Source: Bacteroidales bacterium (lineage in GTDB: Bacteria > Bacteroidota > Bacteroidia > Bacteroidales > UBA932). Taken from it: a stretch of 64,000 nt of DNA. The notes under the pieces were generated by a model, which was given only the letters and a program-made list of their open reading frames with translations, was not told the DNA's origin and did not search any database. The position numbers and the translations under genes were made by a program. The stretch is from contig JAGCVJ010000018.1 of the NCBI GenBank assembly GCA_017962375.1, positions 85,595-149,594 of the forward strand. The letters are read 5' to 3'. Shown here piece by piece: positions 18,352 to 27,818 of this stretch (position 1 is its first letter; every line of letters starts with the position of its first letter).

Positions 18352-19061
18352 AATGATAGGGTAGGGTTTGGGTTCATTGTGTCACTCTCGATTTTTCCGT
18401 CGCGGAGCCTTACAATTCTCCTGGCGAACTTGGAAATGTCTTCTTCGTGAGTGACGATGATAATGGTGTTGCCCTGGCGGTAGATTTTCTCGAAGATGTT
18501 CATAATCTCCACAGAGGTCTTGGTGTCGAGGTTGCCGGTAGGCTCGTCGGCCAGGATGATGGTGGGGTTGTTGATTATGGCCCTGGCTATGGCCACTCTC
18601 TGCCTCTTTCCGCCGGAAAGCTCGCTCGGCTTGTGGTCCATCCTGTCTGAAAGGCCTACGGTGTCCAGGGCTTTGGAAGCCAGGTCTGTCCTTTCCTTGA
18701 GAGGGGTGCCGCAGTAAATCAGCGGCAGGGCCACGTTCTCCAGGGCGCTGTAGCGGGGAAGCAGGTTGAAAGACTGGAACACGAAACCTATTTGGCGGTT
18801 GCGGACCTCGGCAAGCTCGCTGTCTTCCATCTGGCTCACGTCTGTTCCGCCAAGAATATAGCGGCCGCTTGTGGGCGTGTCAAGGCAGCCCAGAATGTTC
18901 ATCATGGTGGACTTTCCGCTTCCGGAAGGCCCCATAATGGCTATGTAGTCGTTCTTGTTGATGGACAGCGAAACTCCGTCCAGCGCATGTACTTTCTGGG
19001 ATCCCAGCACGTATGTCTTGTGCAGGTCCTCAATTCTGATAACTTCTGTCTTTTCTTCCAT
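18348..19061 (-). CDS. ABC transporter ATPase, LolD/MacB type
   Basis: 237 aa soluble ATPase with Walker [15 protein letters not shown]-loop [18 protein letters not shown], signature [16 protein letters not shown], Walker [12 protein letters not shown] and the switch His in IIVTHEEDI. The [11 protein letters not shown] segment is typical of the MacB/LolD/FtsE-like group, which pairs with FtsX-fold permeases to drive periplasmic efflux or lipoprotein release. No such permease gene is adjacent, so the partner must be elsewhere. It overlaps the adenosyltransferase start by 4 nt, implying co-transcription. Confidence 0.9.
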   Translation of the reverse strand: MEEKTEVIRIEDLHKTYVLGSQKVHALDGVSLSINKNDYIAIMGPSGSGKSTMMNILGCLDTPTSGRYILGGTDVSQMEDSELAEVRNRQIGFVFQSFNLLPRYSALENVALPLIYCGTPLKERTDLASKALDTVGLSDRMDHKPSELSGGKRQRVAIARAIINNPTIILADEPTGNLDTKTSVEIMNIFEKIYRQGNTIIIVTHEEDISKFARRIVRLRDGKIESDTMNPNPTLSL

Positions 19062-19108
19062 ATCTCCTTCTCAATTCTTGTTCCTGGACAGGCTTTTTAG
19101 CATTTGCG

Positions 19109-19816
19109 TCAGATGCCTTTGTGCTGGTTCTCCACAAACTGGCGGAAGAACTCCTTCATGGCTTCCTTTAGGGCCTCCAGCGCCTTAGGGGTTTCCCACT
19201 TGGCCGGGTCTTCTTCTCCCACCCTGTTGGAAACGGTCCTGATCTGGATGAACTTCACGTATTCGTTTAGGCATACATAGAAGAAGCCGGCTCCTTCCAT
19301 AGTCTCTATCTGCGGAGAGTATTTGGCTATTATCTGCGAGCAGACTTTCTCGTCTCCCGAAATGGTCTGGACGGTAACTCCTACAGCTTTTTTGTAGGTG
19401 TTGGCTATATCGTTGAAATAAGAAGGGAGAGAAAGCATGTCCAGGGCCCCGTCTTTAAACGGGAACAGGTTGGCGTCCAGTGTCTTGGAGTCAAAGAGCG
19501 TCTGAAATCCGGAGGCGGTCATGAACCCCAGGTCTCCAAAATGCTCCTTTTCCACCAGGGCGGTGCTGCCTACAGGAAACTTCTCAAGGTCGTAGCTTCC
19601 GGCGATGCCTATATTAACAGCAAGGGCATAGCCGTTTCCCTCGGCTTCAGCCTCCACGAGCTTCTTGGTAAGGCGGTAGCAGGTCGAGGTGGTTCCTATT
19701 CCGGTAAGCATGAAATCCACCTGGGCTTTTCCCACAATCTTGCTTTCATAAAGCCTGAGCGCCTGGATTGCACAATCCAGTTCTTCCTGTTCAGCGGCGC
19801 AAATCAAAATTCTCAT
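19109..19816 (-). CDS. mqnB: Futalosine hydrolase-like nucleosidase
   Basis: 235 aa of the MTA/SAH-nucleosidase superfamily: N-terminal MRILICAAEQEELDCAI, a central IGIAGSY, EHFGDLGF, and the catalytic-region signature IETMEGAGFFYVC. The sequence resembles futalosine hydrolase (MqnB) of Bacteroidota, which removes hypoxanthine from futalosine in the alternative menaquinone pathway. Methylthioadenosine or SAH nucleosidase activity is the alternative reading. It is cytoplasmic, and lies on the same strand as folE upstream and the ATPase downstream with short gaps, so the three may share a transcript. Confidence 0.65.
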   Translation of the reverse strand: MRILICAAEQEELDCAIQALRLYESKIVGKAQVDFMLTGIGTTSTCYRLTKKLVEAEAEGNGYALAVNIGIAGSYDLEKFPVGSTALVEKEHFGDLGFMTASGFQTLFDSKTLDANLFPFKDGALDMLSLPSYFNDIANTYKKAVGVTVQTISGDEKVCSQIIAKYSPQIETMEGAGFFYVCLNEYVKFIQIRTVSNRVGEEDPAKWETPKALEALKEAMKEFFRQFVENQHKGI

Positions 19817-19843
19817 ATTCTCTGGTTTTCAACGATGTTTTTC

Positions 19844-20443
19844 TTAGTGAAGCGGAGATCCTATCAGGCGAAGGAACTCCTCCCTGGTCTTGCGGTTGTT
19901 AAGGAATGCTCCCGTGAAGGCGGATGTGGTGGTAACCGAGTTCTGCTTCTGCACGCCCCTTATCTGCATGCACATGTGGGCGGCCTCTATTACAACTGCA
20001 ACTCCCAGCGGCTTGAGAGTCTTCTGGATGCAGTCTCTGATCTGAACCGTAAGCCTTTCCTGAACCTGTAGACGGCGGGCGTACGCGTCCACAACTCTCG
20101 GAATCTTGCTCAGGCCCGTGATGTACCCGTTTGGAATGTAAGCCACGTGAGCCTTGCCGTAGAACGGGAGCATGTGATGCTCGCACATGGAGTACAGTTC
20201 AATGTCCTTTACAAGCACCATCTGCTGGTATTCCTCCTTGAACATTGCAGACTTGAGTATGGCCACAGGATCAATCTGATAGCCCTGAGTCAGAAACTGC
20301 ATGCTCTTGGCCACTCTTTCAGGAGTTTTCAGAAGCCCTTCTCTGGACGGGTCCTCAGAAATCAGTTTAAGTATTTCCTTGTAGTGTTCAGCCAGTTTCT
20401 GGGTTGTTTCCGGAGTGAATATTTCTTTTTTCTTGTATGTCAT
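19844..20443 (-). CDS. folE: GTP cyclohydrolase I
   Basis: 199 aa from ATG 20443; a GTG at 20452 would add three residues. Zinc and active-site motifs are visible: [44 protein letters not shown] and the C-terminal [23 protein letters not shown]-like region. It converts GTP to dihydroneopterin triphosphate, the first step of tetrahydrofolate synthesis, as a cytoplasmic homodecamer. Length is normal for the family. It is divergent from the response regulator gene across a 70-bp gap. Confidence 0.96.
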   Translation of the reverse strand: MTYKKKEIFTPETTQKLAEHYKEILKLISEDPSREGLLKTPERVAKSMQFLTQGYQIDPVAILKSAMFKEEYQQMVLVKDIELYSMCEHHMLPFYGKAHVAYIPNGYITGLSKIPRVVDAYARRLQVQERLTVQIRDCIQKTLKPLGVAVVIEAAHMCMQIRGVQKQNSVTTTSAFTGAFLNNRKTREEFLRLIGSPLH

Positions 20444-20499
20444 AATGTTCACCGAACGTTTAAAACAGGGGACTAAGATAATAAAAATAATAAAAGTAT

Positions 20500-20507
20500 T
20501 ACCTTTG
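20500..20507 (+). promoter_or_regulatory. -7 box for the two-component operon
   Basis: TACCTTTG is an exact TAnnTTTG match ending 7 nt before the ATG at 20515. No TTTG is seen at -33. The predicted transcription start would be at or within a few bases of the ATG, giving a leaderless or near-leaderless mRNA. Confidence 0.55.
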
Positions 20508-20514
20508 TGAAGTT

Positions 20515-21306
20515 ATGGAAGAATCTAAATACAAAGCAAAGATTTTAGTGGTTGACGATGAAGAGGATATCTGTGAAATCCTCCAGTACAATCTTGAAAG
20601 GGCCGGCTACCAGGTCAAATGCGCATCCGATGCCGAAAAGGCGCTATCGCTGTTCTCTTCAGAGAAATTTGACTTGCTGCTTCTGGACATTATGATGGGC
20701 GGAATCAATGGCCTTGAGCTGGCAAAACTGCTTAGGGAAGATTTCAGGAGCACTGTTCCGATTATTTTTGTGACAGCACTCGGCGAAGAAAAAGATATTC
20801 TGAAAGGATTCTCTGCAGGCGGAGACGACTACATCTCAAAACCTTTCTCTGTAAATCAGCTGGTGGCCAGAGTTGGCGCCGTTCTGTCCCGCTCGGGTAA
20901 GAGGGTTATTCCTGATGGGGGATCAGGCGCGTCTTCCTGGAAGAGTTCTTCCTTTGCGTCAGACAAGAACGGGGATGCCTCGCCGCAGGCTCCATCTGCC
21001 GAGCAGACCGTATTCGATTTCGGGATACTCACTGTAGATTCTGCTGAAAACCGCGTTAAGGTTGAAGGCAAAGACGTTATGCTTACCAGAAAGGAGATGG
21101 AGATACTGCTTCTTCTTTCCCGCTCTGCCGGAAAGCTGTTCTCCAGAGAAGACATTCTCAAGAAGGTCTGGAAAAACGACGGTTTCGTGCTTGAGAGAAC
21201 CGTAGATGTCCATATCGCCCGTCTGCGCAAGAAACTTGGCGTGGCCGGAGAGCTTATCCAGAACCGCTCAGGCTTCGGCTACTGCATCCACAGCCAGGAC
21301 AAATGA
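20515..21306 (+). CDS. OmpR-family response regulator (RprY-like)
   Basis: 263 aa. The receiver domain (about 8-125) has the acidic pair VVDDEED, phosphoacceptor D58 in LLLLDIMMGG and Lys in YISKPFS. A Ser/Gly-rich linker of about 40 residues follows, longer than usual, then a winged-helix DNA-binding domain (about 168-260; MLTRKEMEILLLLSRSAG, ERTVDVHIARLRKKLG, RSGFGYCI). Phosphorylated by the kinase encoded next, it would act as a transcription factor. The ATGA overlap with the kinase start indicates translational coupling. The layout matches RprY/RprX-type pairs of Bacteroides; the target genes are unknown. Confidence 0.93.
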   Translation: MEESKYKAKILVVDDEEDICEILQYNLERAGYQVKCASDAEKALSLFSSEKFDLLLLDIMMGGINGLELAKLLREDFRSTVPIIFVTALGEEKDILKGFSAGGDDYISKPFSVNQLVARVGAVLSRSGKRVIPDGGSGASSWKSSSFASDKNGDASPQAPSAEQTVFDFGILTVDSAENRVKVEGKDVMLTRKEMEILLLLSRSAGKLFSREDILKKVWKNDGFVLERTVDVHIARLRKKLGVAGELIQNRSGFGYCIHSQDK

Positions 21307-22721
21307 AAAAACTCAAGCTGAAATACCGCTACAGGCTTGTCATCTATCTTTTGATGCTACTTGCTCTGCTTGCCCTGTTTTTCGTTCTTTACGTTTCCAG
21401 GCAGAGCCGCGGCTACAGTATTTCAGCTCTTCAGGGAGAATTGAAAAGCACCATAGCCGATGTGCTTGACAGTCTTGCCGAGGGCAAGGATCCGCAGACG
21501 ATTGTGCTACAGCCGGGCTTCGGCTTCACTTTGGCAGATACTCTGGGCAACGTTATTTACGATTCCCGCCAGAGGGACATTTCCATACCGGACAACATAT
21601 CGTCTCTTTCAGAGATAGTTACAGCGTCTGCAGGCTCAGACGGAAGCGCGCTCAGGAGCGCTATCGGCGAGCCGGATGTGGAATACCTCTATTACGCGAG
21701 AAAGTCGGGAGACCTTTATGTGCGCTCCTATTCCAAGTTCAAGATGAGCCGCCCGTCCCAGATAGAAAAGGACAACACTTATTTTGTGCTTATCGCGATA
21801 CTGCTGGGAGCCCTGATAATATCCTTTATTTACATTTTGAGAAGGCTCTACAAGCCGCTCAAGACTTACAGCCAGCTTGTGGGGGCAATCAAGGAAGACA
21901 CGGCTCAGCTCTCCGGCATAGATTTCGGGCACGACGAGCTGGGAGAAGTGGGAAAGGAAATCGCCGACACGTTCAACCAGCTGGAGGAGGCCAAAAAATA
22001 CAAGCAGCAGATGAGCCACAACATAGCCCACGAGCTGAAGACTCCTATTACCGGAGTGAGGGCTTATCTGGAGACTATAATGAGTTCCGAAGACATGTCT
22101 GCCGAACAGATGCGAAAGTTCGTCTCCAAGGCCTATTCGCAGACTCTTAGGCTGTCGGATCTGGTGAATGAAGTCTCCACCCTCAACAAGCTCGACGAGG
22201 CGGCCGAAAAACTGTCTTCAGAGAAGATTTACAAGATAGAGCAGGTGAATCTTCGCGAATGCATTGACGCCATACTGGACGAGATAGGCTACAAGCTGGA
22301 GTCACACGGCGACATCTTCAACTGCAGAATAAGCAGCAGCCTGAAGCTCAACGGCTGCTACAACCTAATTTATTCTTTGTTCAAGAACTTGATAGACAAC
22401 TCAATAGAACACGGCGGAGACGGAATCCAGATGGGTCTGGTGGCAGGAATAGAACAAGTTTCCGGGGAGGGCAGATACAAGATAAACTTCACCTATACCG
22501 ATACCGGAAAGGGGGTTCCCGCTGAGGCCATAGACAGAATCTTCGAGAGGTTCTTCAGGGTGGAGGAAGGCCGCACTCGCAAGACCGGAGGTTCGGGGCT
22601 GGGGCTTGCCATCGTGAAGAACGCCGTGGCATTCCACAAGGGTACAATAAACGCCTCCCCGAGAGAAGGAGGCGGTATTGTGTTCAAATTCAGTCTTTAT
22701 TCTCTGGACGAGACGTCTTAG
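21303..22721 (+). CDS. Sensor histidine kinase (RprX-like)
   Basis: 472 aa inner-membrane kinase. Two transmembrane segments (about 10-30 and 160-182) flank a periplasmic sensor of about 130 residues. The H-box is MSHNIAHELKTPITG with the phosphorylated His at residue 243. The ATPase domain has N-box LIDNSIEHGG, G1 DTGKGVPAEAIDRIFERFFR and G2 GGSGLGLAIVK. It starts inside the stop of the response regulator gene and overlaps the convergent 5'-nucleotidase gene by 4 nt. It belongs to the HPK1/EnvZ-like class; the stimulus cannot be read from the sequence. Confidence 0.93.
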   Translation: MKKLKLKYRYRLVIYLLMLLALLALFFVLYVSRQSRGYSISALQGELKSTIADVLDSLAEGKDPQTIVLQPGFGFTLADTLGNVIYDSRQRDISIPDNISSLSEIVTASAGSDGSALRSAIGEPDVEYLYYARKSGDLYVRSYSKFKMSRPSQIEKDNTYFVLIAILLGALIISFIYILRRLYKPLKTYSQLVGAIKEDTAQLSGIDFGHDELGEVGKEIADTFNQLEEAKKYKQQMSHNIAHELKTPITGVRAYLETIMSSEDMSAEQMRKFVSKAYSQTLRLSDLVNEVSTLNKLDEAAEKLSSEKIYKIEQVNLRECIDAILDEIGYKLESHGDIFNCRISSSLKLNGCYNLIYSLFKNLIDNSIEHGGDGIQMGLVAGIEQVSGEGRYKINFTYTDTGKGVPAEAIDRIFERFFRVEEGRTRKTGGSGLGLAIVKNAVAFHKGTINASPREGGGIVFKFSLYSLDETS

Positions 22722-23542
22722 AACCAGATGTCGATTCTCCCGACTTCTTCTCCCTTGGCTCCGGCCTGGACAATCATCACTTTCTTTCCCGTCTTGCTTT
22801 CCACAAGCATAGGTTTCTTTATGAAAGTGTGTGAGTGACCGCCTATTATTATGTCAACTCCCTCGGTGTTTTTCGCAATCATCTCGTCGGTAGGGTTCTG
22901 CTCCGTTCCTCCATTGTATCCGCAGTGAGAAAGCAGTATCACCAGATCGCACTTCTCCCTGTTGCGGAGCTTTCTGGCCAGACGGTTGACTATCTTGTAA
23001 GGATGCTGGTATTTCATCTTGCCCAGCCTTGAAGGGCTTACTAGGCTCGCGAGCCTTACGCTCAGTCCGATTACACCAATTCTCTTTCCGCCCCTTTCCA
23101 CAATTGCGTACGGCTGTATAACTCCGTTCAAAGGAGAGCCGTTAAGATCGTAATTGGCGTTTACTACAGGGAAATTAGCCATCTTGATTCTTCTGGCAAG
23201 CTCTTCCTGACCGTTGTCAAACTCGTGGTTTCCGAAAGTAGCCACGTCCACTTTCAGGGCGTTCATCAGTTCGATTTCCACATCTCCCCTGAAAAGAGTG
23301 AAATAAGGAGTTCCCTGAGAGAAATCTCCTGCATCCAGCAGAATAACATTCTTGTTTTCTGCCCTTACCTGATTAATGTATTTTTCTCTGCGAACCACTC
23401 CGCCCAGGTCTTTGTATTTTCCGGAAGCCAGAGGCTCAATCTGGCTGTGGGTGTCGTTGGTGTGAAGTATCACAAGATCCTGCCCCATCGCTGATGAGAA
23501 AGCAAGGAGCAGAGCTGCAAAAAGTGTCAAAGTCTTTTTCAT
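22718..23542 (-). CDS. 5'-nucleotidase / UshA-type metallophosphatase domain protein
   Basis: 274 aa with a signal peptide (MKKTLTLFAALLLAFSSAMGQ). The calcineurin-like metallophosphoesterase motifs are complete: ILHTNDTHSQ, LLDAGDFSQGTP, TFGNHEFDNG, ILLSHCGYNGG and IIGGHSHTF, supplying the dimetal ligands. It corresponds to the N-terminal half of UshA; the C-terminal substrate-specificity half is encoded separately just upstream. It probably dephosphorylates nucleotides in the periplasm. The gene pair is in the order C-domain then phosphatase, with a 2-nt gap. Confidence 0.9.
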   Translation of the reverse strand: MKKTLTLFAALLLAFSSAMGQDLVILHTNDTHSQIEPLASGKYKDLGGVVRREKYINQVRAENKNVILLDAGDFSQGTPYFTLFRGDVEIELMNALKVDVATFGNHEFDNGQEELARRIKMANFPVVNANYDLNGSPLNGVIQPYAIVERGGKRIGVIGLSVRLASLVSPSRLGKMKYQHPYKIVNRLARKLRNREKCDLVILLSHCGYNGGTEQNPTDEMIAKNTEGVDIIIGGHSHTFIKKPMLVESKTGKKVMIVQAGAKGEEVGRIDIWF

Positions 23543-23544
23543 GG

Positions 23545-24393
23545 CTATTTCTCCTTGTTTTCAACGATCAGCCTGTCGTCCTTTGCTTTTTCTATTTTCT
23601 TGCCCTTGGCTGTAAGGTCAATGATATACTCGATGAATATGTCCATCAGCTTCTTGTGGGTTTCAATCAGATAGTTGCTTCTTTTCAGCGGGTAGAGATT
23701 GTCTCCGCCGTTGTAGAGGAAGTCTATGGTGGCTATCACGTACTTGCGGTTCTCGTCCAGCGGCTTTCCGCCAATCAGGCATTCCTTTACAGTGTTGCCG
23801 TCTATATGCAGCTTGATGTTGCTCATCGCCTGGCCTCTGGTCTTTGCGAAAAACTCCATCAGCTCTTTCACGTCCTTTCCGTCCATCTCCTCAATTACCA
23901 GGAAGTTGTCAAAAGGGAATATGGAGAGGATGTCGTAGCGGGAGACATTTCCCTTAGGCATTTCGGTGCGCATTCCGCCGAAGTTCATCAGGGCGAAGTC
24001 TACCTTGATGTTCTTGTCTATGTCCGTTCTGGATGTGGTGTCTATGAACTTCTGCGCATATTCCAGATAAACGTCTGTAGCCCAGTTAGACATGGGAGCA
24101 ACAGGATAGCCTCTTTCCAGGCCGGCAGGGCAGAAGCCTATAGGGTCTGAATACTTGTCCACTTCCGGCTTGTACTTGTCAACGATTTTCTGAGTCTGCA
24201 GAACCTCTCCCTTCTGGGGCTCGAAGCGGGAATTGATAGTTGTGGTTGTCCAGGTGATTTTGCTCACCGACGGGTTGTTGAGCTGGGCCGAGGTGAATTC
24301 GGACTTTTTCACCCTCTGCCCCGATGCCGTTGCCGTAGCTAGTAGAAAGGCCGCGGCAACTAGTGAAAGAAATATTATGAACGGGCTTTTCAT
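23545..24393 (-). CDS. 5'-nucleotidase C-terminal domain protein
   Basis: 282 aa with a signal peptide (about 1-25). It matches the 5_nucleotid_C domain: PMSNWATDVYLEYAQ, VDFALMNFGGMRTEMPKG, the substrate-binding FPFDNFLVIEEMDGKDVKEL and YVIATIDFLYNGGDN. In UshA this domain stacks the nucleoside base. Here it is a stand-alone exported protein encoded immediately upstream of the metallophosphatase, so the two probably assemble as a split enzyme, a common arrangement in Bacteroidales. The C-terminus is Lys/Glu-rich. Confidence 0.88.
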   Translation of the reverse strand: MKSPFIIFLSLVAAAFLLATATASGQRVKKSEFTSAQLNNPSVSKITWTTTTINSRFEPQKGEVLQTQKIVDKYKPEVDKYSDPIGFCPAGLERGYPVAPMSNWATDVYLEYAQKFIDTTSRTDIDKNIKVDFALMNFGGMRTEMPKGNVSRYDILSIFPFDNFLVIEEMDGKDVKELMEFFAKTRGQAMSNIKLHIDGNTVKECLIGGKPLDENRKYVIATIDFLYNGGDNLYPLKRSNYLIETHKKLMDIFIEYIIDLTAKGKKIEKAKDDRLIVENKEK

Positions 24394-24399
24394 ATCAAT

Positions 24400-25803
24400 T
24401 TAGTCTCTGAACTTGAGCCATTTGAAGATTTCCTTCCAGCCGGCTTTCTTGCCGTAGGAAAGAATTCCAATTCGGTAGATCTTGGCGCTCAGCCATCCCA
24501 TGAACAGGAATGTTCCAATCAGCAGCGCCACTGAAAGAATGTACTGCCATGCCGGAACTCCGTAGGCGAATCTGGCCACCATCACCATCGGCGAGGTGAA
24601 AGGAATGATGGAGCCCCATACCGCAACAGTGGAGTTCGGGTTCTGGAAGGCGCTCATCATTATGAAAAGGCCTATGATCAGCGGAATGGTTATCGGCCAC
24701 ATCAGCTGCTGAGTGTCCGCCTGATTGTCAACGCAGGCGCCCACGGCCGCAAACATGCTGGCATACAGCAGATATCCGAGTATGAAGTAGAGCAGGAACG
24801 TGCCAATGATTCCCAGAATGTTCATCTGCTTGAGCGTGTTGAAAATAGGGGCAATGGCACTCAGGCCTTCATTCACGGCTGAGGAATCGGCCGGATTTTC
24901 CCCTGCGTTCAGGGAAGCGATGTCTATTCCTGCCACATCCGCTCCCTGGATGTTGACACCGGCGGTCTGGGCTTGGACGCTCTGCTTGACCATAGACGAG
25001 CTGGAGGCTCCAGTAACCACGCTCACTCCGGTGACAATCAGGAAGGTGAGCACGATCCACGCCATGAACTGGGTGAGGGCCACCAGGGCAACGCCAACTA
25101 TCTTGCCAATCATCAGCTGCATAGGCTTTACCGATGACACAATAACTTCTATAATCCTGTTGTTCTTTTCTTCGATGACTCCCTGCATCACCATTCCGCC
25201 GAACATGAAGATGAACATGTAGATGATGAAGCTGGAGATATAGCCGATAGCCATATAGGCTCCAACGGAAGTCTCCTTGCCTTCCTGGTCGTTCTCTCCC
25301 ACCTTGAGAGTCTTCACTCTGGATGTGTTGCGAATGTTGGAGAGCACGTTTTCCAGGTCAGGAATGTCGTATGAAGCCAGCTTGTTGGCAGAAAGAATCT
25401 CGTTTACCTGGCTCTGTATCTGGTCTTTGAGCGATATGCTAACCTGCTCCGGGCAGAAGATGGAAACGTCTGCGTTATTCAGAGAGTCCATCTTGGATAT
25501 CTGAAGCAGCGCATAGTAAGTGCCAGACTTTGCAAGGTCTTTCTTTACCTGCTCGGCCACAGCGCCGTCTATGATGCTGTATTTTATGTTCTCCTTGTCT
25601 TCCAGCTTCTGAGCCACCACCCCGCTCTGGTCGTCCACGGCTATGGTGCGCACCTTGTTGTCAGAAGAGTACGTTGCTATCAGCATCGGGATGACAAACA
25701 TAAGCGCAAACAGCACAGGAACCAGAAAAGTTCCTATGATGAAGCTCTTTTTCCTTACCCTTGTAGAGTATTCTCTGGCTATAATAATTCCAATCTTGCT
25801 CAT
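24400..25803 (-). CDS. ABC transporter permease, NatB-like
   Basis: 467 aa ABC-2-type permease. One transmembrane segment near the N-terminus (IIGTFLVPVLFALMFVIP) is followed by a large extracytoplasmic region (about 50-190) and five or six further segments to the C-terminus (for example SFIIYMFIFMFGGMVMQGVIEEKNNR). The VIEEKNNRIIEVIVSSVKP motif is characteristic of NatB-type sodium/drug exporters. It is coupled to the ATPase gene 3 nt upstream. Substrate sodium or a toxic compound; not determinable here. Confidence 0.85.
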   Translation of the reverse strand: MSKIGIIIAREYSTRVRKKSFIIGTFLVPVLFALMFVIPMLIATYSSDNKVRTIAVDDQSGVVAQKLEDKENIKYSIIDGAVAEQVKKDLAKSGTYYALLQISKMDSLNNADVSIFCPEQVSISLKDQIQSQVNEILSANKLASYDIPDLENVLSNIRNTSRVKTLKVGENDQEGKETSVGAYMAIGYISSFIIYMFIFMFGGMVMQGVIEEKNNRIIEVIVSSVKPMQLMIGKIVGVALVALTQFMAWIVLTFLIVTGVSVVTGASSSSMVKQSVQAQTAGVNIQGADVAGIDIASLNAGENPADSSAVNEGLSAIAPIFNTLKQMNILGIIGTFLLYFILGYLLYASMFAAVGACVDNQADTQQLMWPITIPLIIGLFIMMSAFQNPNSTVAVWGSIIPFTSPMVMVARFAYGVPAWQYILSVALLIGTFLFMGWLSAKIYRIGILSYGKKAGWKEIFKWLKFRD

Positions 25804-25806
25804 AGT

Positions 25807-26781
25807 CTATAAGGTTTTAGGGTTTGACTTCTGGTAATCATCTATGCTCTGCGATGTAGCTCCGCCGCTTTCTCCCACCAGCTTTATGAATATCTCGTTC
25901 ATCTTAGGCATAAGCGGCTGGAAAGAGATGACGTCTGTCTTGTCGGCCACGATTCTCAGCAGATCTCTTCTGCTTACGTCCGGGGCCACTTCCAGTATGC
26001 TCTTCAGGTGGTCTTTCACGTTTTCCGTGGAAACTACGGAGAACAATCCCTCCACGCTTTCCAGAGAAGGCTCGTCCTGAGAAGGGCTGTAGCAGACTTC
26101 CACCCTGTTGTGTCCGTGCTCCTTGCGGATCTGGTCCACATTGCCGGTAATTACCAGCCTGGCTTTGTTTATCAGGGCGATGTCATCGCAGAGCTCCTCC
26201 ACAGACTCCATGTTGTGGGTGGAGAGGATAATGGTGCAGCCCTCGTTCTTGAGCCTTATGATTTCATCTCTGATCAAGCTCACGTTGATAGGGTCGAAGC
26301 CGGAGAACGGCTCGTCCAGAATCAGCAGCTGAGGCTTGTGCAGAACAGTGGTTATGAACTGGATCTTCTGGGCCATTCCCTTGCTGAGCTCTTCCACTTT
26401 CTTGTTCCACCACGGCTGGATGCCGAACTTCTGGAACCATTTCATAAGCTCTCTTGTGGCGTCGCTCTTTGACAGGCCTTTCAGCCTTGCCAGATACACG
26501 GCCTGCTCTCCCACCTTCATCTTCTTGTAGAGGCCACGCTCTTCAGGCAGATAGCCTATGCGTTCTATATCGCTGAGCCTTAACTCCTTGCCATTGAACA
26601 TAACTCTGCCTTCAGTTGGCAGCGTAATACGGTTGATTATTCTGATCAGAGTGGTCTTGCCCGCTCCGTTCGGACCCAGGAAACCGAAAATCTTGCCCTG
26701 GGGAATCTCCAGATTAATGTGGTCCAGGGCAACAAAATTGCCGAACTTCTTGACCACATTCTCACAACTGATAAAACCCAT
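25807..26781 (-). CDS. ABC transporter ATPase, NatA-like
   Basis: 324 aa. Walker A FLGPNGAGKTTLIR, signature ELSKGMAQKIQFI, Walker B LLILDEPFSGFDP and the switch His in ILSTHNMES. A C-terminal extension of about 90 residues (VRDRLLRIVADK-type DUF4162 region) is typical of NatA-group ATPases. It forms an exporter with the NatB-like permease that follows. A -7 box TAAATTTG is present on the minus strand at 26817-26810, placing transcription start about 20 nt before the ATG. Confidence 0.9.
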   Translation of the reverse strand: MGFISCENVVKKFGNFVALDHINLEIPQGKIFGFLGPNGAGKTTLIRIINRITLPTEGRVMFNGKELRLSDIERIGYLPEERGLYKKMKVGEQAVYLARLKGLSKSDATRELMKWFQKFGIQPWWNKKVEELSKGMAQKIQFITTVLHKPQLLILDEPFSGFDPINVSLIRDEIIRLKNEGCTIILSTHNMESVEELCDDIALINKARLVITGNVDQIRKEHGHNRVEVCYSPSQDEPSLESVEGLFSVVSTENVKDHLKSILEVAPDVSRRDLLRIVADKTDVISFQPLMPKMNEIFIKLVGESGGATSQSIDDYQKSNPKTL

Positions 26782-26828
26782 CTTATTTGTGTATGTAAAT
26801 TAAACCGGGCAAATTTACACAAAAACAT

Positions 26829-27818
26829 CTATTTAATATATGGATGCAGCCTCAGGGTGTCCTCCGGGGAGAGAATGTTGTTTTGGCAGAGATTCTTGAG
26901 GGTGCACTGCTCCTTCCCCTGAGACTGGATGAAAAGCTCTATGCCACGGGCGTTGTACGCTCCTATGTAAGGATGCCTGGAGAGGAATGTCTTGTCTGAA
27001 TCGGCGATGGAGAACTTCCTTATTCCTGCCGGATGAACGAACACCTGGTCTTTGATCCGGTCGAACTTCTCCTGGTCCATTCCCTTGATTTCCAGCAGCT
27101 GGTCTATGCTGGCAAAACTCCCCAGGGCTTTCCTGTAGGAGAGTATGGCCTTGCAGAAATACGGGCCTATGCCCCTTACGGAAATCAGCGCCGCGCTGTC
27201 TGCCTCGTTGAGGTCTATGTACACTTTGCTTTTGCTTTCATAGGAACTTCCGTAGACTCTCTCTTCTTGTTTGGGCGATGGAGTGTCCGGAATCTTGCTT
27301 TCAGCTTTTGTTTCCGCATTCGGCGCCTGGGCTTGGGGAATTGTGATGTACGGGGCCAGCTCCTTGTATTTCTGAGGGCTCACGGTGTACATCTTTGAGA
27401 AGTCTTCCTTCTTTTTGAACCTCCCTCCTTTATCGCGATAATGAATAATGGCAAGTGCCTGCTTGTAAGACAATCCTAGCAGCTGAAGGCTGTCTATTGA
27501 GATGGTGTTCGGGTTGAAACAGAACAGGCTGTACTTTCTTTTTCCGGATTTCTTGGCCTTGGGTTCTGCACAGAAGCCAGAGCCGCCGGAGTCTGCCTTT
27601 TCAGAATAAACTTCTTCATGCGGGGCCTGCGCAGAATAGGTCTGCACAGGGTTGTTTCCCGTGTCCTTGTCATCTGAACATTTGTGGATTGTGAACGTGA
27701 CGGCCTGGAAAATGAATATCAGGGCCATCATCCCGATTACGCCTCTGGCGGTGGTGTCGCTGACTTTACCTCTTTCCTTTTTGTCTGAGTTTTCCGTCCC
27801 TCTTCTCCAGAATCTCAT
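26829..27818 (-). CDS. Helix-hairpin-helix (ComEA-like) membrane protein
   Basis: 329 aa from ATG 27818 (MRFWRRGTENSDKK); upstream ATGs to 27851 are possible, all inside the rsmI 3' end. One transmembrane segment (about 26-46) is followed by a linker and three helix-hairpin-helix units: FNPNTISIDSLQLLGLS, IDLNEADSAALISVRGIG with YRKALGSFASIDQLLEIKGM, and a weaker C-terminal one (LSRHPYIGAYNARGIELF). The HhH units probably bind DNA non-specifically; ComEA homologs take part in DNA uptake, but Bacteroidota members of this type are not characterised to my knowledge. The overlap with rsmI is 53 nt. Confidence 0.8.
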   Translation of the reverse strand: MRFWRRGTENSDKKERGKVSDTTARGVIGMMALIFIFQAVTFTIHKCSDDKDTGNNPVQTYSAQAPHEEVYSEKADSGGSGFCAEPKAKKSGKRKYSLFCFNPNTISIDSLQLLGLSYKQALAIIHYRDKGGRFKKKEDFSKMYTVSPQKYKELAPYITIPQAQAPNAETKAESKIPDTPSPKQEERVYGSSYESKSKVYIDLNEADSAALISVRGIGPYFCKAILSYRKALGSFASIDQLLEIKGMDQEKFDRIKDQVFVHPAGIRKFSIADSDKTFLSRHPYIGAYNARGIELFIQSQGKEQCTLKNLCQNNILSPEDTLRLHPYIK